Below, one piece after another: positions 25,509 through 33,680 of a stretch of DNA of 64,000 nt. The DNA lies in assembly GCA_024695445.1 (NCBI GenBank), contig JAILIG010000133.1, positions 1 to 64,000 on the forward strand, written 5' to 3'. A program made the translations under genes and the position numbers. Each line of letters opens with the position of its first letter. Position 1 is the stretch's first letter. A model generated the notes under the pieces. That model did not search any database. It saw nothing but the letters and a program-made list of their open reading frames with translations, and was not told where the DNA came from. This DNA comes from Oscillospiraceae bacterium (GTDB lineage Bacteria; Bacillota; Clostridia; Oscillospirales; Ruminococcaceae).

Positions 25509-25598
25509 GATGCAGAGTTCTCCATAACTTCTGCCATCATCCTTACAAAGCAATGACGCGCGGTATGCTGTTCCAGATGCCGCGCATCATTGTTTTTT
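25509..25598 (+). ncRNA. Candidate small RNA (about 90 nt)
   Basis: The stretch is bounded by an extended -10 promoter and a very strong intrinsic terminator: CAATGA, mismatch, GCGCGGTAT / ATGCCGCGC, mismatch, TCATTG, then TTTTTT. The only ATG gives a five-codon ORF without a ribosome site. The 5' half is single-stranded and rich in C and T (TTCTCCATAACTTCTG), which could pair with ribosome sites. I do not recognise a known RNA family. It lies just upstream of the regulator gene but ends before that gene's own promoter. Confidence 0.55.
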
Positions 25599-25652
25599 AT
25601 TGCAAAAACACGACATATCCCGTAAAAAAACAGACAACTATCCGAAGAAAGA

Positions 25653-25681
25653 TTGACATTAAATACCGTTTGTGCTAGAAT
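25653..25681 (+). promoter_or_regulatory. Promoter of the AraC-type regulator
   Basis: TTGACA, a 17-nt spacer ending in TGTGC, and TAGAAT. The end of the spacer (TGTGC) matches the glutamate synthase promoter. Confidence 0.8.
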
Positions 25682-25689
25682 GGGGACAA

Positions 25690-25738
25690 GGAAAGCAATG
25701 GGGCTGTTCCGCTGAAAAAGGCGGAGCAGCCCTTTTTT
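25690..25738 (+). promoter_or_regulatory. Leader with hexaloop hairpin overlapping a terminator (ANTAR-type)
   Basis: Hairpin GGAA-AGC [AATGGG] GCT-g-TTCC (25690-25710) has a six-base loop with A at 1 and G at 4. Its 3' arm is part of the 5' arm of an intrinsic terminator: GGGCTG-TT-CCGC / GCGG-AG-CAGCCC, then TTTTTT (25701-25738). The two structures exclude each other, so binding of an ANTAR protein to the first would allow read-through into the regulator gene 24 nt downstream. Only one hexaloop hairpin is visible; known targets usually have two. Confidence 0.6.
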
Positions 25739-25761
25739 CCGGATGTGAAAGGAGGGTTCAG

Positions 25762-26523
25762 ATGAAACTGCATATTCTGGCAGCAGATTCCGGCGAAGGC
25801 AGCGCGAGAAATCTGAAAAACCTCCTCTCTGTTCTGGAGGACACCGATTTTGCGGTCAGCAGATACACGACAAACCTCAATGAAGCGGTGAGTCTGGTGC
25901 TGAGCCGTCAGTTTGATATTCTCCTGTGCATCAACCGTGCGCCGGAATACATCGCTGCAAAGCTGCTGCGGCTGACCGGCGGCACCGAGCGCCGGATTCC
26001 CGCCATCATTCTCAGTGAGCAGGACGATTCCCAGCGGATGCGCGAATGCTTTCTGCTCGGCGCGATCGACTTCCTTTCCGAGCCGATTCCGCCGGAGGAT
26101 CTGATTTCTGCACTTTCCAGAGCCGCCTCCGTGATCCATGAGCAGCTCATTGACTCGGAATATCATGCGGCAGCGGAGGAGGCACTTTCCGTTCTGCCGC
26201 AGTCGGAGGAGCTCCGGCCGATTCTCGAAAAGCTGAGTGCCTTCCTGCAAAAAATGGAGCACCAGACCGCGACGGTCGAGCTGGCAGCGGATTATTTCAG
26301 CTTCAACCGCGACTATTTCGGGCGGTATTTCAAGAGTAAATTCGGTATGACCTTCGGCGATTTCTACAAGAGCTTTCAGATTAGCTACGCCAAGCGGCTG
26401 CTCGAAACCGGGCAGTTCAAGGTTCTGGAGGTCAGCCGGCTGCTCGGCTTTTCCACGCCCGATTATTTCACGCGGGTATTCAAAAAGCACACGGGCTCCG
26501 TGCCGTCTGCCGTCAGGAAATGA
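25762..26523 (+). CDS. AraC-type response regulator with degenerate receiver
   Basis: AAAGGAGGG stands 5 nt before the ATG at 25762, so the longer ORF in the track is rejected. Residues 1-125 follow a receiver fold but lack the phosphorylated Asp ('FDILLCINRAP' instead of 'D.VLLDI.MP') and the conserved Lys ('FLSEPI'). Residues 155-253 form an AraC-family double helix-turn-helix ('ELAADYFSFNRDYFGRYFKSKFG', 'VLEVSRLLGFSTPDYFTRVFKKH'). It therefore likely responds to something other than a histidine kinase. It converges on another receiver-like gene and precedes gdhA. Its leader is a candidate antitermination site. Confidence 0.88.
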   Translation: MKLHILAADSGEGSARNLKNLLSVLEDTDFAVSRYTTNLNEAVSLVLSRQFDILLCINRAPEYIAAKLLRLTGGTERRIPAIILSEQDDSQRMRECFLLGAIDFLSEPIPPEDLISALSRAASVIHEQLIDSEYHAAAEEALSVLPQSEELRPILEKLSAFLQKMEHQTATVELAADYFSFNRDYFGRYFKSKFGMTFGDFYKSFQISYAKRLLETGQFKVLEVSRLLGFSTPDYFTRVFKKHTGSVPSAVRK

Positions 26524-26857
26524 CCTGCCGGACGGCATTCTGTACGGCGTCCAGCAGCATATAGGGCACGACCGGCATCAGCAGGAGCGTGATCCCGAAA
26601 TGCCGTGCGCGGTCCAGATACCGTGCGTAGCAGTCCGGATTCAGCAGGAGAATCACCGGACATCCGCAGTTCGCGCTGCTCTGCATCAGATCGGAAATGC
26701 GCGATTTTGCGTAGATAATCAGAATCCCGTCCTGCCGTTCCGCCGCGATGCGGGACACATCGGAAACAGCGATATCTGCAAATCCGTCTTGATACAGAAT
26801 ATCGCGCAGCCGTGTTCCGACCGCTGCGGATTCCGATAAAATATGGATTGTATTCAT
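26513..26857 (-). CDS. Stand-alone receiver-like protein without phosphorylation site
   Basis: The 114-residue product has alternating strands and helices of a CheY-like receiver ('IHILSESAAVGTRLRDIL', 'DGILIIYAKSRISDL', 'CPVILLLNP', 'FGITLLLMPVVPYMLLDAV'). The phosphoacceptor Asp position holds Tyr or Ala and the conserved Lys is Met. It looks like the receiver half of an ANTAR or AraC regulator with no output domain. AGAGGG precedes the ATG at 26857. The 3' end overlaps the AraC-type gene by 11 bp, tail to tail, so read-through of either would produce antisense RNA to the other. Confidence 0.75.
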   Translation of the reverse strand: MNTIHILSESAAVGTRLRDILYQDGFADIAVSDVSRIAAERQDGILIIYAKSRISDLMQSSANCGCPVILLLNPDCYARYLDRARHFGITLLLMPVVPYMLLDAVQNAVRQVIS

Positions 26858-26894
26858 GTAAAAGCCCTCTTGTCTCATGCGTTTTCGTATCTCA

Positions 26895-26923
26895 ATTATA
26901 CGGGAATTACAGCCGCATCACAA
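26895..26923 (-). promoter_or_regulatory. Promoter of the stand-alone receiver gene
   Basis: On the minus strand TTGTGA, a 17-nt spacer and TATAAT. Confidence 0.75.
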
Positions 26924-26987
26924 GGGCAAAGCAGGCAGTCCGCGGATTATTGCAGGCGGATGTCGGATATTTGCAGGGGATTGTTCG

Positions 26988-27017
26988 TTGACTTTCCCGC
27001 AGAAAATACGATATGAT
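26988..27017 (+). promoter_or_regulatory. Promoter of gdhA
   Basis: TTGACT, an 18-nt spacer and TATGAT. The leader has the hairpin TCGGT-TCCAGG-ACCGA but no terminator, so I do not class it with the antitermination leaders. Confidence 0.65.
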
Positions 27018-27019
27018 GA

Positions 27020-28420
<1,401 letters not shown>

Positions 28421-28477
28421 CAGGCTGTGTGCGGCGGAAGCGCTTCGGAACGCATGGATACATGGAGGAGAATGCAA

Positions 28478-28624
28478 ATGGATCACACGGATCTGACCGG
28501 AATTCCGTTCACCGGGTTTCCGATGAAACAGCCGGAGATGCAGATAGAAGCGCCGCCGGCAAACCCGTTCAGCGCAGCCGCGGAGGAAACGGATTTCTCC
28601 CGCGACACGCAGACATGGGACTGA
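28478..28624 (+). CDS. 48-residue hypothetical micro-protein
   Basis: GGAGGAG lies 7 nt before the ATG at 28478, inside the longer ORF in the track. The small acidic product is rich in Pro, Phe and Thr ('TGIPFTGFPMKQPEMQIEAPP') and has no recognisable domain. It lies between gdhA and the hairpin before the transhydrogenase genes, so it should be on the gdhA mRNA. Unknown function. Confidence 0.5.
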   Translation: MDHTDLTGIPFTGFPMKQPEMQIEAPPANPFSAAAEETDFSRDTQTWD

Positions 28625-28637
28625 CTGAATACAATAA

Positions 28638-28673
28638 AGATACGCCCCTTTCAAGGATGCAGGGGGCGTATCT
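28638..28673 (+). terminator. Hairpin between gdhA and pntA (leaky terminator?)
   Basis: An 11-bp stem AGATACGCCCC / GGGGCGTATCT with a 14-nt loop is followed by GTTGCTGTTT, a poor T-run. No separate promoter is visible before pntA, so partial read-through from gdhA is likely. Confidence 0.6.
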
Positions 28674-28699
28674 GTTGCTGTTTAAGAGAGGAGACTGAG

Positions 28700-29824
28700 A
28701 TGAAATCAGTTTTAGTCTGTCGGGAGACGGACCCGCGCGAAACGCGAGTCGCGCTGATTCCCGACGATATCAAAAAGCTCATCGGAATGGGCTTTTCATT
28801 CAAGGTTGTGCGCGGAGCCGGCGTGAAAAGCGGCTTTTCCGATGCCGCCTACGAAAAAGCAGGTGCTGTCCTGATTGACAGCGAATCGCAGGGCTATGAC
28901 AGCGAAATTGTCCTGCGCATTCTGAAGCCGGAGAGCGCAGCCGGTCTGCGGCCGGATACGCTGCATCTGAGCTATCTGGATCCGTTCAACGAAAAGGCAC
29001 TGCTGAAGGAATTTGCCGAAAAAGGCATCATGGCGGTCTCGCTGGAGATGATCCCGCGCACGACGCTCGCGCAGAAAATGGATGTGCAGTCCTCGCAGAC
29101 CTCGCTGGCCGGTTATGTCGCCGTGGTCAATGCGGCGGCGCGTCTGCCGAAGATTCTGCCGATGATGGTGACGCCGTCCGGCACGATCAATCCGGCGCGT
29201 GTGTTTATCATCGGTGTCGGCGTTGCGGGCTTGCAGGCGATTGCGACGGCCAAGCGTCTCGGTGCCAGAGTGGATGCGTTTGATACGCGCCCCGTGGTGG
29301 AGGAGCAGGTCAAATCGCTCGGTGCAAGCTTTGTGAAGATCGACCTCGGCGAAATGGGGCAGACCGATCAGGGCTACGCGAAGGAGCTGACGCCGGAGCA
29401 GATCAAAAAGCAGCAGGAGGCGCAGGCAAAGGTCTGCGAGCGCTCGAATATCGTCATCACGACGGCAAAGGTGTTCGGCAGAAAAGCACCGCGTCTGATC
29501 GGAAAGGATGTCATTGACCGGATGCAGCCCGGCTCGGTGATTGTCGATATGGCGGTCTCGACGGGCGGCAATGTCGAGGGCTCGAAGCTCTTTGAGGAGG
29601 TCGTGACGGAAAACGGCGTCGTGATCCTGTCCGGCGATTATCTGGAGCGTCAGGTGCCGTTTGATGCGTCGAAGATGCTTTCGGGCAACTTCACGGCATT
29701 CCTCACGCATTTTTATCACAAGGAACAGGGCGAGCTGGTTGTCAGTCTTGAGGATGAGATCATGCGCGGCTGTCTGCTGACACAGGGCGGAAAGATCATC
29801 CACGAACGGTTCCGGGAGGTTTAA
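28700..29824 (+). CDS. pntA: NAD(P) transhydrogenase subunit alpha 1 (NAD-binding)
   Basis: This is the soluble dI subunit of a proton-translocating transhydrogenase that reduces NADP+ with NADH. The 374-residue protein starts with the alanine-dehydrogenase-like 'ETDPRETRVALIPDDIKKL', has the Rossmann motif 'IIGVGVAGLQAIATAKRLGA' and the mobile-loop region before 'SVIVDMAVSTGGNVEGS'. The membrane part is encoded separately, as in Rhodospirillum-type three-subunit enzymes. GAGAGGAG precedes the ATG. Confidence 0.95.
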   Translation: MKSVLVCRETDPRETRVALIPDDIKKLIGMGFSFKVVRGAGVKSGFSDAAYEKAGAVLIDSESQGYDSEIVLRILKPESAAGLRPDTLHLSYLDPFNEKALLKEFAEKGIMAVSLEMIPRTTLAQKMDVQSSQTSLAGYVAVVNAAARLPKILPMMVTPSGTINPARVFIIGVGVAGLQAIATAKRLGARVDAFDTRPVVEEQVKSLGASFVKIDLGEMGQTDQGYAKELTPEQIKKQQEAQAKVCERSNIVITTAKVFGRKAPRLIGKDVIDRMQPGSVIVDMAVSTGGNVEGSKLFEEVVTENGVVILSGDYLERQVPFDASKMLSGNFTAFLTHFYHKEQGELVVSLEDEIMRGCLLTQGGKIIHERFREV

Positions 29825-29825
29825 C

Positions 29826-30131
29826 ATGGGCGAGATTATGTTACTGATTTTTGTATTTGTGATTTCGGGATTCCTCGGCGTCGAGCTGATCTCGAAGGTT
29901 CCCTCGCAGCTTCATACGCCGCTGATGTCCGGCACAAACGCGATTTCCGGCATCACGGTTGTCGGCGCGATGTCCGCGACGGCAGTTGCGGTGCTGTCTC
30001 CGAGCAGCATCATCGGTACGGTGTTCGGCGTGGCAGCCATCGTGCTGGCGACAATCAATGTGGTCGGCGGCTATCTGGTCACGGACAGAATGCTCGGAAT
30101 GTTCAAGAAAAAGGGGGATCATAACAAGTGA
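29826..30131 (+). CDS. NAD(P) transhydrogenase subunit alpha 2 (membrane)
   Basis: The 101-residue protein has three hydrophobic helices and the conserved 'LHTPLMSGTNAISGITVVGA' segment with the polar residues of the proton path. It is the separate PntAB subunit, lying 1 nt after the alpha 1 stop and overlapping the beta start by 4 bp. Confidence 0.95.
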   Translation: MGEIMLLIFVFVISGFLGVELISKVPSQLHTPLMSGTNAISGITVVGAMSATAVAVLSPSSIIGTVFGVAAIVLATINVVGGYLVTDRMLGMFKKKGDHNK

Positions 30132-31537
30132 GAGATGTCATTGTTACCGTCCTCTATATGGTGTCCGCGGTTCTGTTCATCCGCGGCATCAAGCTGCTTG
30201 GCAAGGCGGATACCGCACGGAAGGGCAACGGGCTTTCCGCGGTCGGTATGCTGATTGCCGTCATCACGGTTTTGTTTGAAAAGCAGGTTGTGGCAGCCGG
30301 TCTGAACAGCTATCTGCTGATTGCGGCTGCGGCTGCGGCCGGCGGCATCATCGGTGCGGTCTGGGCGAAAAAAGTCGAGATGACCGGAATGCCGCAGCTT
30401 GTGGCACTGTTTAACGGCTTCGGCGGCCTGTCCTCGCTGCTGGTCGCGCTCGCACAGTATGCAAATGCCCGTACCGTCGGCGCGGATGCCGTGCCGTTTG
30501 AGGGAATCACGCTGGGGCTTACCGTCGCAATCGGTGCGATTGCGTTCACGGGCTCGGTGGTCGCATGGGGCAAGCTCTCCGGCAGGCTGTTCAAGAAATC
30601 GGTCACGATTCCGGCGAAGAACGCGCTCAATGCGGTGCTGGCGACTGCCGGTCTTGCCGGTATCTGCCTGTATGCGTTCAGCGGCAGCAATGAAACACTC
30701 GGTCTGATCGGTATTCTCGCCGTCACGGCTGCCTATCTGATTCTCGGCTTTACGATGGTCGTCACGATCGGCGGCGGCGATATGCCGGTCATCATCTCGC
30801 TGCTCAATGCGTTTTCCGGTCTGGCGGCGGCATTTGCCGGCCTTGCGATCAGCAACTCCGTGCTGGTGGTGTCGGGATGTCTGGTCGGCACCTCCGGTCT
30901 GATTCTGACGCTCATCATGTGCAAGGCGATGAACCGCACGCTCTATTCGCTGCTGTTCGGCAGCTTCGGCGCATCGAAATCCAAGGGCGCAGCCGGCAGC
31001 GGCAAGGAGCCGAAGTCGATGTCCGTCGAGGACGCATATCTGATTCTCGAAGCGGCCTCCTCGGTCGTGTTCATCCCCGGCTATGGCATGGCAGTCGCGC
31101 AGGCGCAGCACGCCGTCAAGGAGCTTGCGGACAAGCTCGAAGCAAACGGCGCAGAGGTCAGCTTTGCGATTCACCCGGTCGCCGGCCGTATGCCCGGTCA
31201 TATGAATGTGCTGCTGGCGGAGGCAAATGTGCCGTATGAGCAGCTGAAAACCGCGGACGAAATGAATCCGCAGATGCCGAATACCGATGTCGCCATCGTC
31301 ATCGGCGCGAACGATGTGGTCAATCCGGCGGCGCAGAACGACGAATCTTCGCCGCTGTACGGAATGCCGATCATCAATGCCTATGAGGCACGGACGGTCT
31401 TTGTGCTGAAGCGCGGAAAGGGCGCGGGCTTCTCCGGCGTGGAAAACCCACTGTTTACGAACGATAACACGGTCATGATCTACGGCGACGCGAAGCAGAC
31501 CGTATCGGCGCTGGTCGGAGAATTTGAGGATTCGTAA
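30128..31537 (+). CDS. pntB: NAD(P) transhydrogenase subunit beta
   Basis: The 469-residue protein has eight or nine membrane helices and a C-terminal NADP-binding domain with 'FVPGYGMAVAQAQHAVKEL'-type motif (here 'FIPGYGMAVAQAQHAVKEL'), 'IHPVAGRMPGHMNVLLAEA' and 'VIGANDVVNPAA'. GTG start overlaps the alpha 2 stop. With GdhA nearby, NADPH for ammonium fixation is the probable use. Confidence 0.95.
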   Translation: MRDVIVTVLYMVSAVLFIRGIKLLGKADTARKGNGLSAVGMLIAVITVLFEKQVVAAGLNSYLLIAAAAAAGGIIGAVWAKKVEMTGMPQLVALFNGFGGLSSLLVALAQYANARTVGADAVPFEGITLGLTVAIGAIAFTGSVVAWGKLSGRLFKKSVTIPAKNALNAVLATAGLAGICLYAFSGSNETLGLIGILAVTAAYLILGFTMVVTIGGGDMPVIISLLNAFSGLAAAFAGLAISNSVLVVSGCLVGTSGLILTLIMCKAMNRTLYSLLFGSFGASKSKGAAGSGKEPKSMSVEDAYLILEAASSVVFIPGYGMAVAQAQHAVKELADKLEANGAEVSFAIHPVAGRMPGHMNVLLAEANVPYEQLKTADEMNPQMPNTDVAIVIGANDVVNPAAQNDESSPLYGMPIINAYEARTVFVLKRGKGAGFSGVENPLFTNDNTVMIYGDAKQTVSALVGEFEDS

Positions 31538-31606
31538 TCCGGCTGACGAAAATTATCTGATATCCGGGCAGAAATTTATACCGGATTCCGAAAAATCCAA
31601 AAGCAC

Positions 31607-31635
31607 TTGACAAATCTTTCACAATATGCTATACT
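31607..31635 (+). promoter_or_regulatory. Promoter of amt
   Basis: TTGACA, the 17-nt spacer AATCTTTCACAATATGC, and TATACT. Spacer and boxes are almost identical to the glutamate synthase promoter at 57068-57096. Confidence 0.85.
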
Positions 31636-31653
31636 GTAATCAGAACAGCAAAG

Positions 31654-31684
31654 GGGCTGCGGAGAGATTGAACATCCGCAGCCC
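31654..31684 (+). other. Upper hairpin in the amt leader
   Basis: A 10-bp perfect stem GGGCTGCGGA / TCCGCAGCCC with an 11-nt loop, extended by AGAAC / GTTCT flanks. No T-run follows directly. It may stabilise the 5' end of the leader RNA. Confidence 0.55.
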
Positions 31685-31694
31685 GTTCTGTTTG

Positions 31695-31774
31695 TTGCAA
31701 AGCGCATTGCAGAAAAAAAGCGAAACGCACAATGGGGTGCATGATGCTGAAAGCTCAGCTCATGCCCCCTTTTT
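31695..31774 (+). promoter_or_regulatory. amt leader: two hexaloop hairpins plus terminator (ANTAR-type antiterminator)
   Basis: Hairpin P1 is TTGCAA [AGCGCA] TTGCAG (31695-31712). Hairpin P2 is GCAC [AATGGG] GTGC (31727-31740). Both loops are six bases with A at 1 and G at 4. The 3' arm of P2 is the 5' arm of an intrinsic terminator: GGGG-t-GCATGA-t-GCTGA [AAGC] TCAGC-TCATGC-CCCC followed by TTTTT (31734-31774). This is the arrangement described for ANTAR response-regulator targets in nitrogen genes. Translation starts 27 nt after the terminator. Confidence 0.72.
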
Positions 31775-31800
31775 CGTTTCAAAAGCGAGGAGAGATTATC

Positions 31801-33540
31801 ATGCAGGAAATGTTGCAGACTGTGGACAGCGAGATCTTTGCGGTCTGGTTTTTGATCGGCGCAGCGCTCGTGTTCTTCATGCAGGCGGGCTTTGCGATGG
31901 TCGAGACGGGCTTTACCCGTGCGAAAAACGCTGCCAACATCATTATGAAAAACCTGATGGACTTCTGTATCGGAACCCCGATGTTTGTCCTGATCGGCTT
32001 CGGGCTGTTTCTGGGAGAAGACCTCTGCGGACTGATCGGCAAGCCCGGCTTCGATGTGTTTACCGCTTACGAAAGTTTTGACTGGTCGAATTTCGTGTTC
32101 AATCTGGTGTTCTGCGCGACCGCCGCAACGATTGTTTCGGGCGCGATGGCAGAGCGCACCAAGTTCCTTTCCTATTGTGTGTATTCCGGCATCATCAGCG
32201 CGCTGGTCTATCCGATTGAAGCGCACTGGATCTGGGGCGGCGGCTGGCTCAGTCAGCTCGGCTTCCACGATTTTGCAGGCTCTTGCGCGATTCACATGGT
32301 CGGCGGTATCTCCGCACTGATCGGCGCAAAGATTCTGGGACCGCGTATCGGCAAGTTCAGCAAGAAGTCTGACGGCAGTGTGCAGCCGAATGCAATTCCC
32401 GGCCACAACCTGACGCTCGGCGCACTGGGATGTTTCATCCTCTGGTTCGGCTGGTACGGCTTCAACGGTGCGGCATGTACGAGCACCGGCCAGCTGGCAT
32501 CCGTCTTTGTCACGACGACGATCGCGCCGGCGGTTGCAACCGTCACCTGTATGATCTTCACATGGGTGAAGTACGGCAAGCCTGATGTTTCGATGTGCCT
32601 GAACGCATCGCTGGCCGGTCTGGTCGGCATTACGGCGGGCTGCGATGTCATGGATGTTGCCGGTGCCGGCATCGTCGGCATCGTCTCCGGCTTGCTGGTC
32701 TGCTTCGGTGTGTGGCTGCTCGACTATGTGCTGCATATTGACGATCCGGTCGGTGCAGTCGCCGTCCACATGATGAACGGCATCTGGGGCACGCTTGCGG
32801 TCGGCCTGTTTGCGACGACATCTGCGCCTGCAAACGAAACCATGACCGGTCTGTTCTACGGCGGCGGCTTTGCGCTGCTGGGCAAGCAGCTGCTCGGCTT
32901 TGTGTCGGTTGCCGGCTGGACGGCCGTCACGATGACCGTTGTGTTCCTGGCCATCAAGCATACCATTGGCCTGCGTGCAACGGAGCAGGAGGAAATCCTC
33001 GGCATGGACGCGACGGAGCACGGTCTGGTCAGCTCCTATGCAGACTTTATGCCGGCGATGAACGAGGCCGCGATTGCGGGCTATGTCAAGGGCGATGCCA
33101 AGCGTGTTGAGCAGGTCCCGGCAGCAGAGGCGGTCCCGGTCGAGAACAACATCCCGAACGATGTCAAGGCACCGAAGATGACCAAGATTGCGGTGGTGTT
33201 CAATCAGGAGAAGCTGCATCACTTCATTCACGCGATGGAGCGCATCGGCATCACGGGCGTGACGGTCACAAATGTCATGGGCTGCGGCATCCAGAAGTCG
33301 AACAGCTATTACCGCGGCGCGAAAATGAGCGCGACGCTGCATCCGAAGATCAAGGCAGAAATCGTTGTCTGCAAGGTGCCGGTCGATACCGTTGTGAAGA
33401 CGGCGCGTGAGGTGCTGTATACCGGTCAGGTCGGCGACGGCAAGATCTTCATTTATCCGGTGGAAAAGGTCATCAAGGTGCGGACGGGTTCCGTGAACTA
33501 TGATGCACTCCAGAGTGAGGAGCTGCCGGAAGCAAATTAA
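31801..33540 (+). CDS. amt: Ammonium transporter with fused C-terminal P-II domain
   Basis: Residues 1 to about 425 form an Amt channel with the typical 'QAGFAMVETGFTRAKNAANI' first helix, 'AHWIWGGGWL' and 'VHMMNGIWGTLAVGLFA'. After a linker, residues 460-579 are a complete P-II (GlnB/GlnK) protein ('GITGVTVTNVMGCG', 'GDGKIFIYPVEKVIKVRTG'). The T-loop has 'YYRGAKM', with Met where GlnB has the uridylylated Tyr51, so control must come from ATP/ADP/2-oxoglutarate binding rather than uridylylation. The ATG at 31801 has GAGGAGAG upstream; the earlier start in the track lies inside the terminator. Fusion places the gate regulator on the channel itself. Confidence 0.95.
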   Translation: MQEMLQTVDSEIFAVWFLIGAALVFFMQAGFAMVETGFTRAKNAANIIMKNLMDFCIGTPMFVLIGFGLFLGEDLCGLIGKPGFDVFTAYESFDWSNFVFNLVFCATAATIVSGAMAERTKFLSYCVYSGIISALVYPIEAHWIWGGGWLSQLGFHDFAGSCAIHMVGGISALIGAKILGPRIGKFSKKSDGSVQPNAIPGHNLTLGALGCFILWFGWYGFNGAACTSTGQLASVFVTTTIAPAVATVTCMIFTWVKYGKPDVSMCLNASLAGLVGITAGCDVMDVAGAGIVGIVSGLLVCFGVWLLDYVLHIDDPVGAVAVHMMNGIWGTLAVGLFATTSAPANETMTGLFYGGGFALLGKQLLGFVSVAGWTAVTMTVVFLAIKHTIGLRATEQEEILGMDATEHGLVSSYADFMPAMNEAAIAGYVKGDAKRVEQVPAAEAVPVENNIPNDVKAPKMTKIAVVFNQEKLHHFIHAMERIGITGVTVTNVMGCGIQKSNSYYRGAKMSATLHPKIKAEIVVCKVPVDTVVKTAREVLYTGQVGDGKIFIYPVEKVIKVRTGSVNYDALQSEELPEAN

Positions 33541-33637
33541 GACATCATCTTAACATCTCATTTCCTTACAAAGCGGCGGGGGCACAGTTTTCGGACTGTG
33601 CCCTTGCCGTAAGCCGGGGCGGGGTACGGCTGCCCGC

Positions 33638-33675
33638 AAAAAAAACGCCGTCTCCCGGACCAGGAAACAGCGTTT
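33638..33675 (-). terminator. Terminator of the rfbA-tmk operon
   Basis: On the minus strand AAACGC-t-GTTTCC ... GGGAGAC-g-GCGTTT then eight T's. A separate hairpin GGGCACAGT / ACTGTGCCC at 33579-33603 follows amt but lacks a T-run. Confidence 0.8.
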
Positions 33676-33680
33676 CAAGC

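Noticed and set aside
25308-25556. 82-codon ORF between the LCP-like gene and the small RNA
   Set aside because: It runs through the preceding terminator, the repeat core and the sRNA promoter; no ribosome site.
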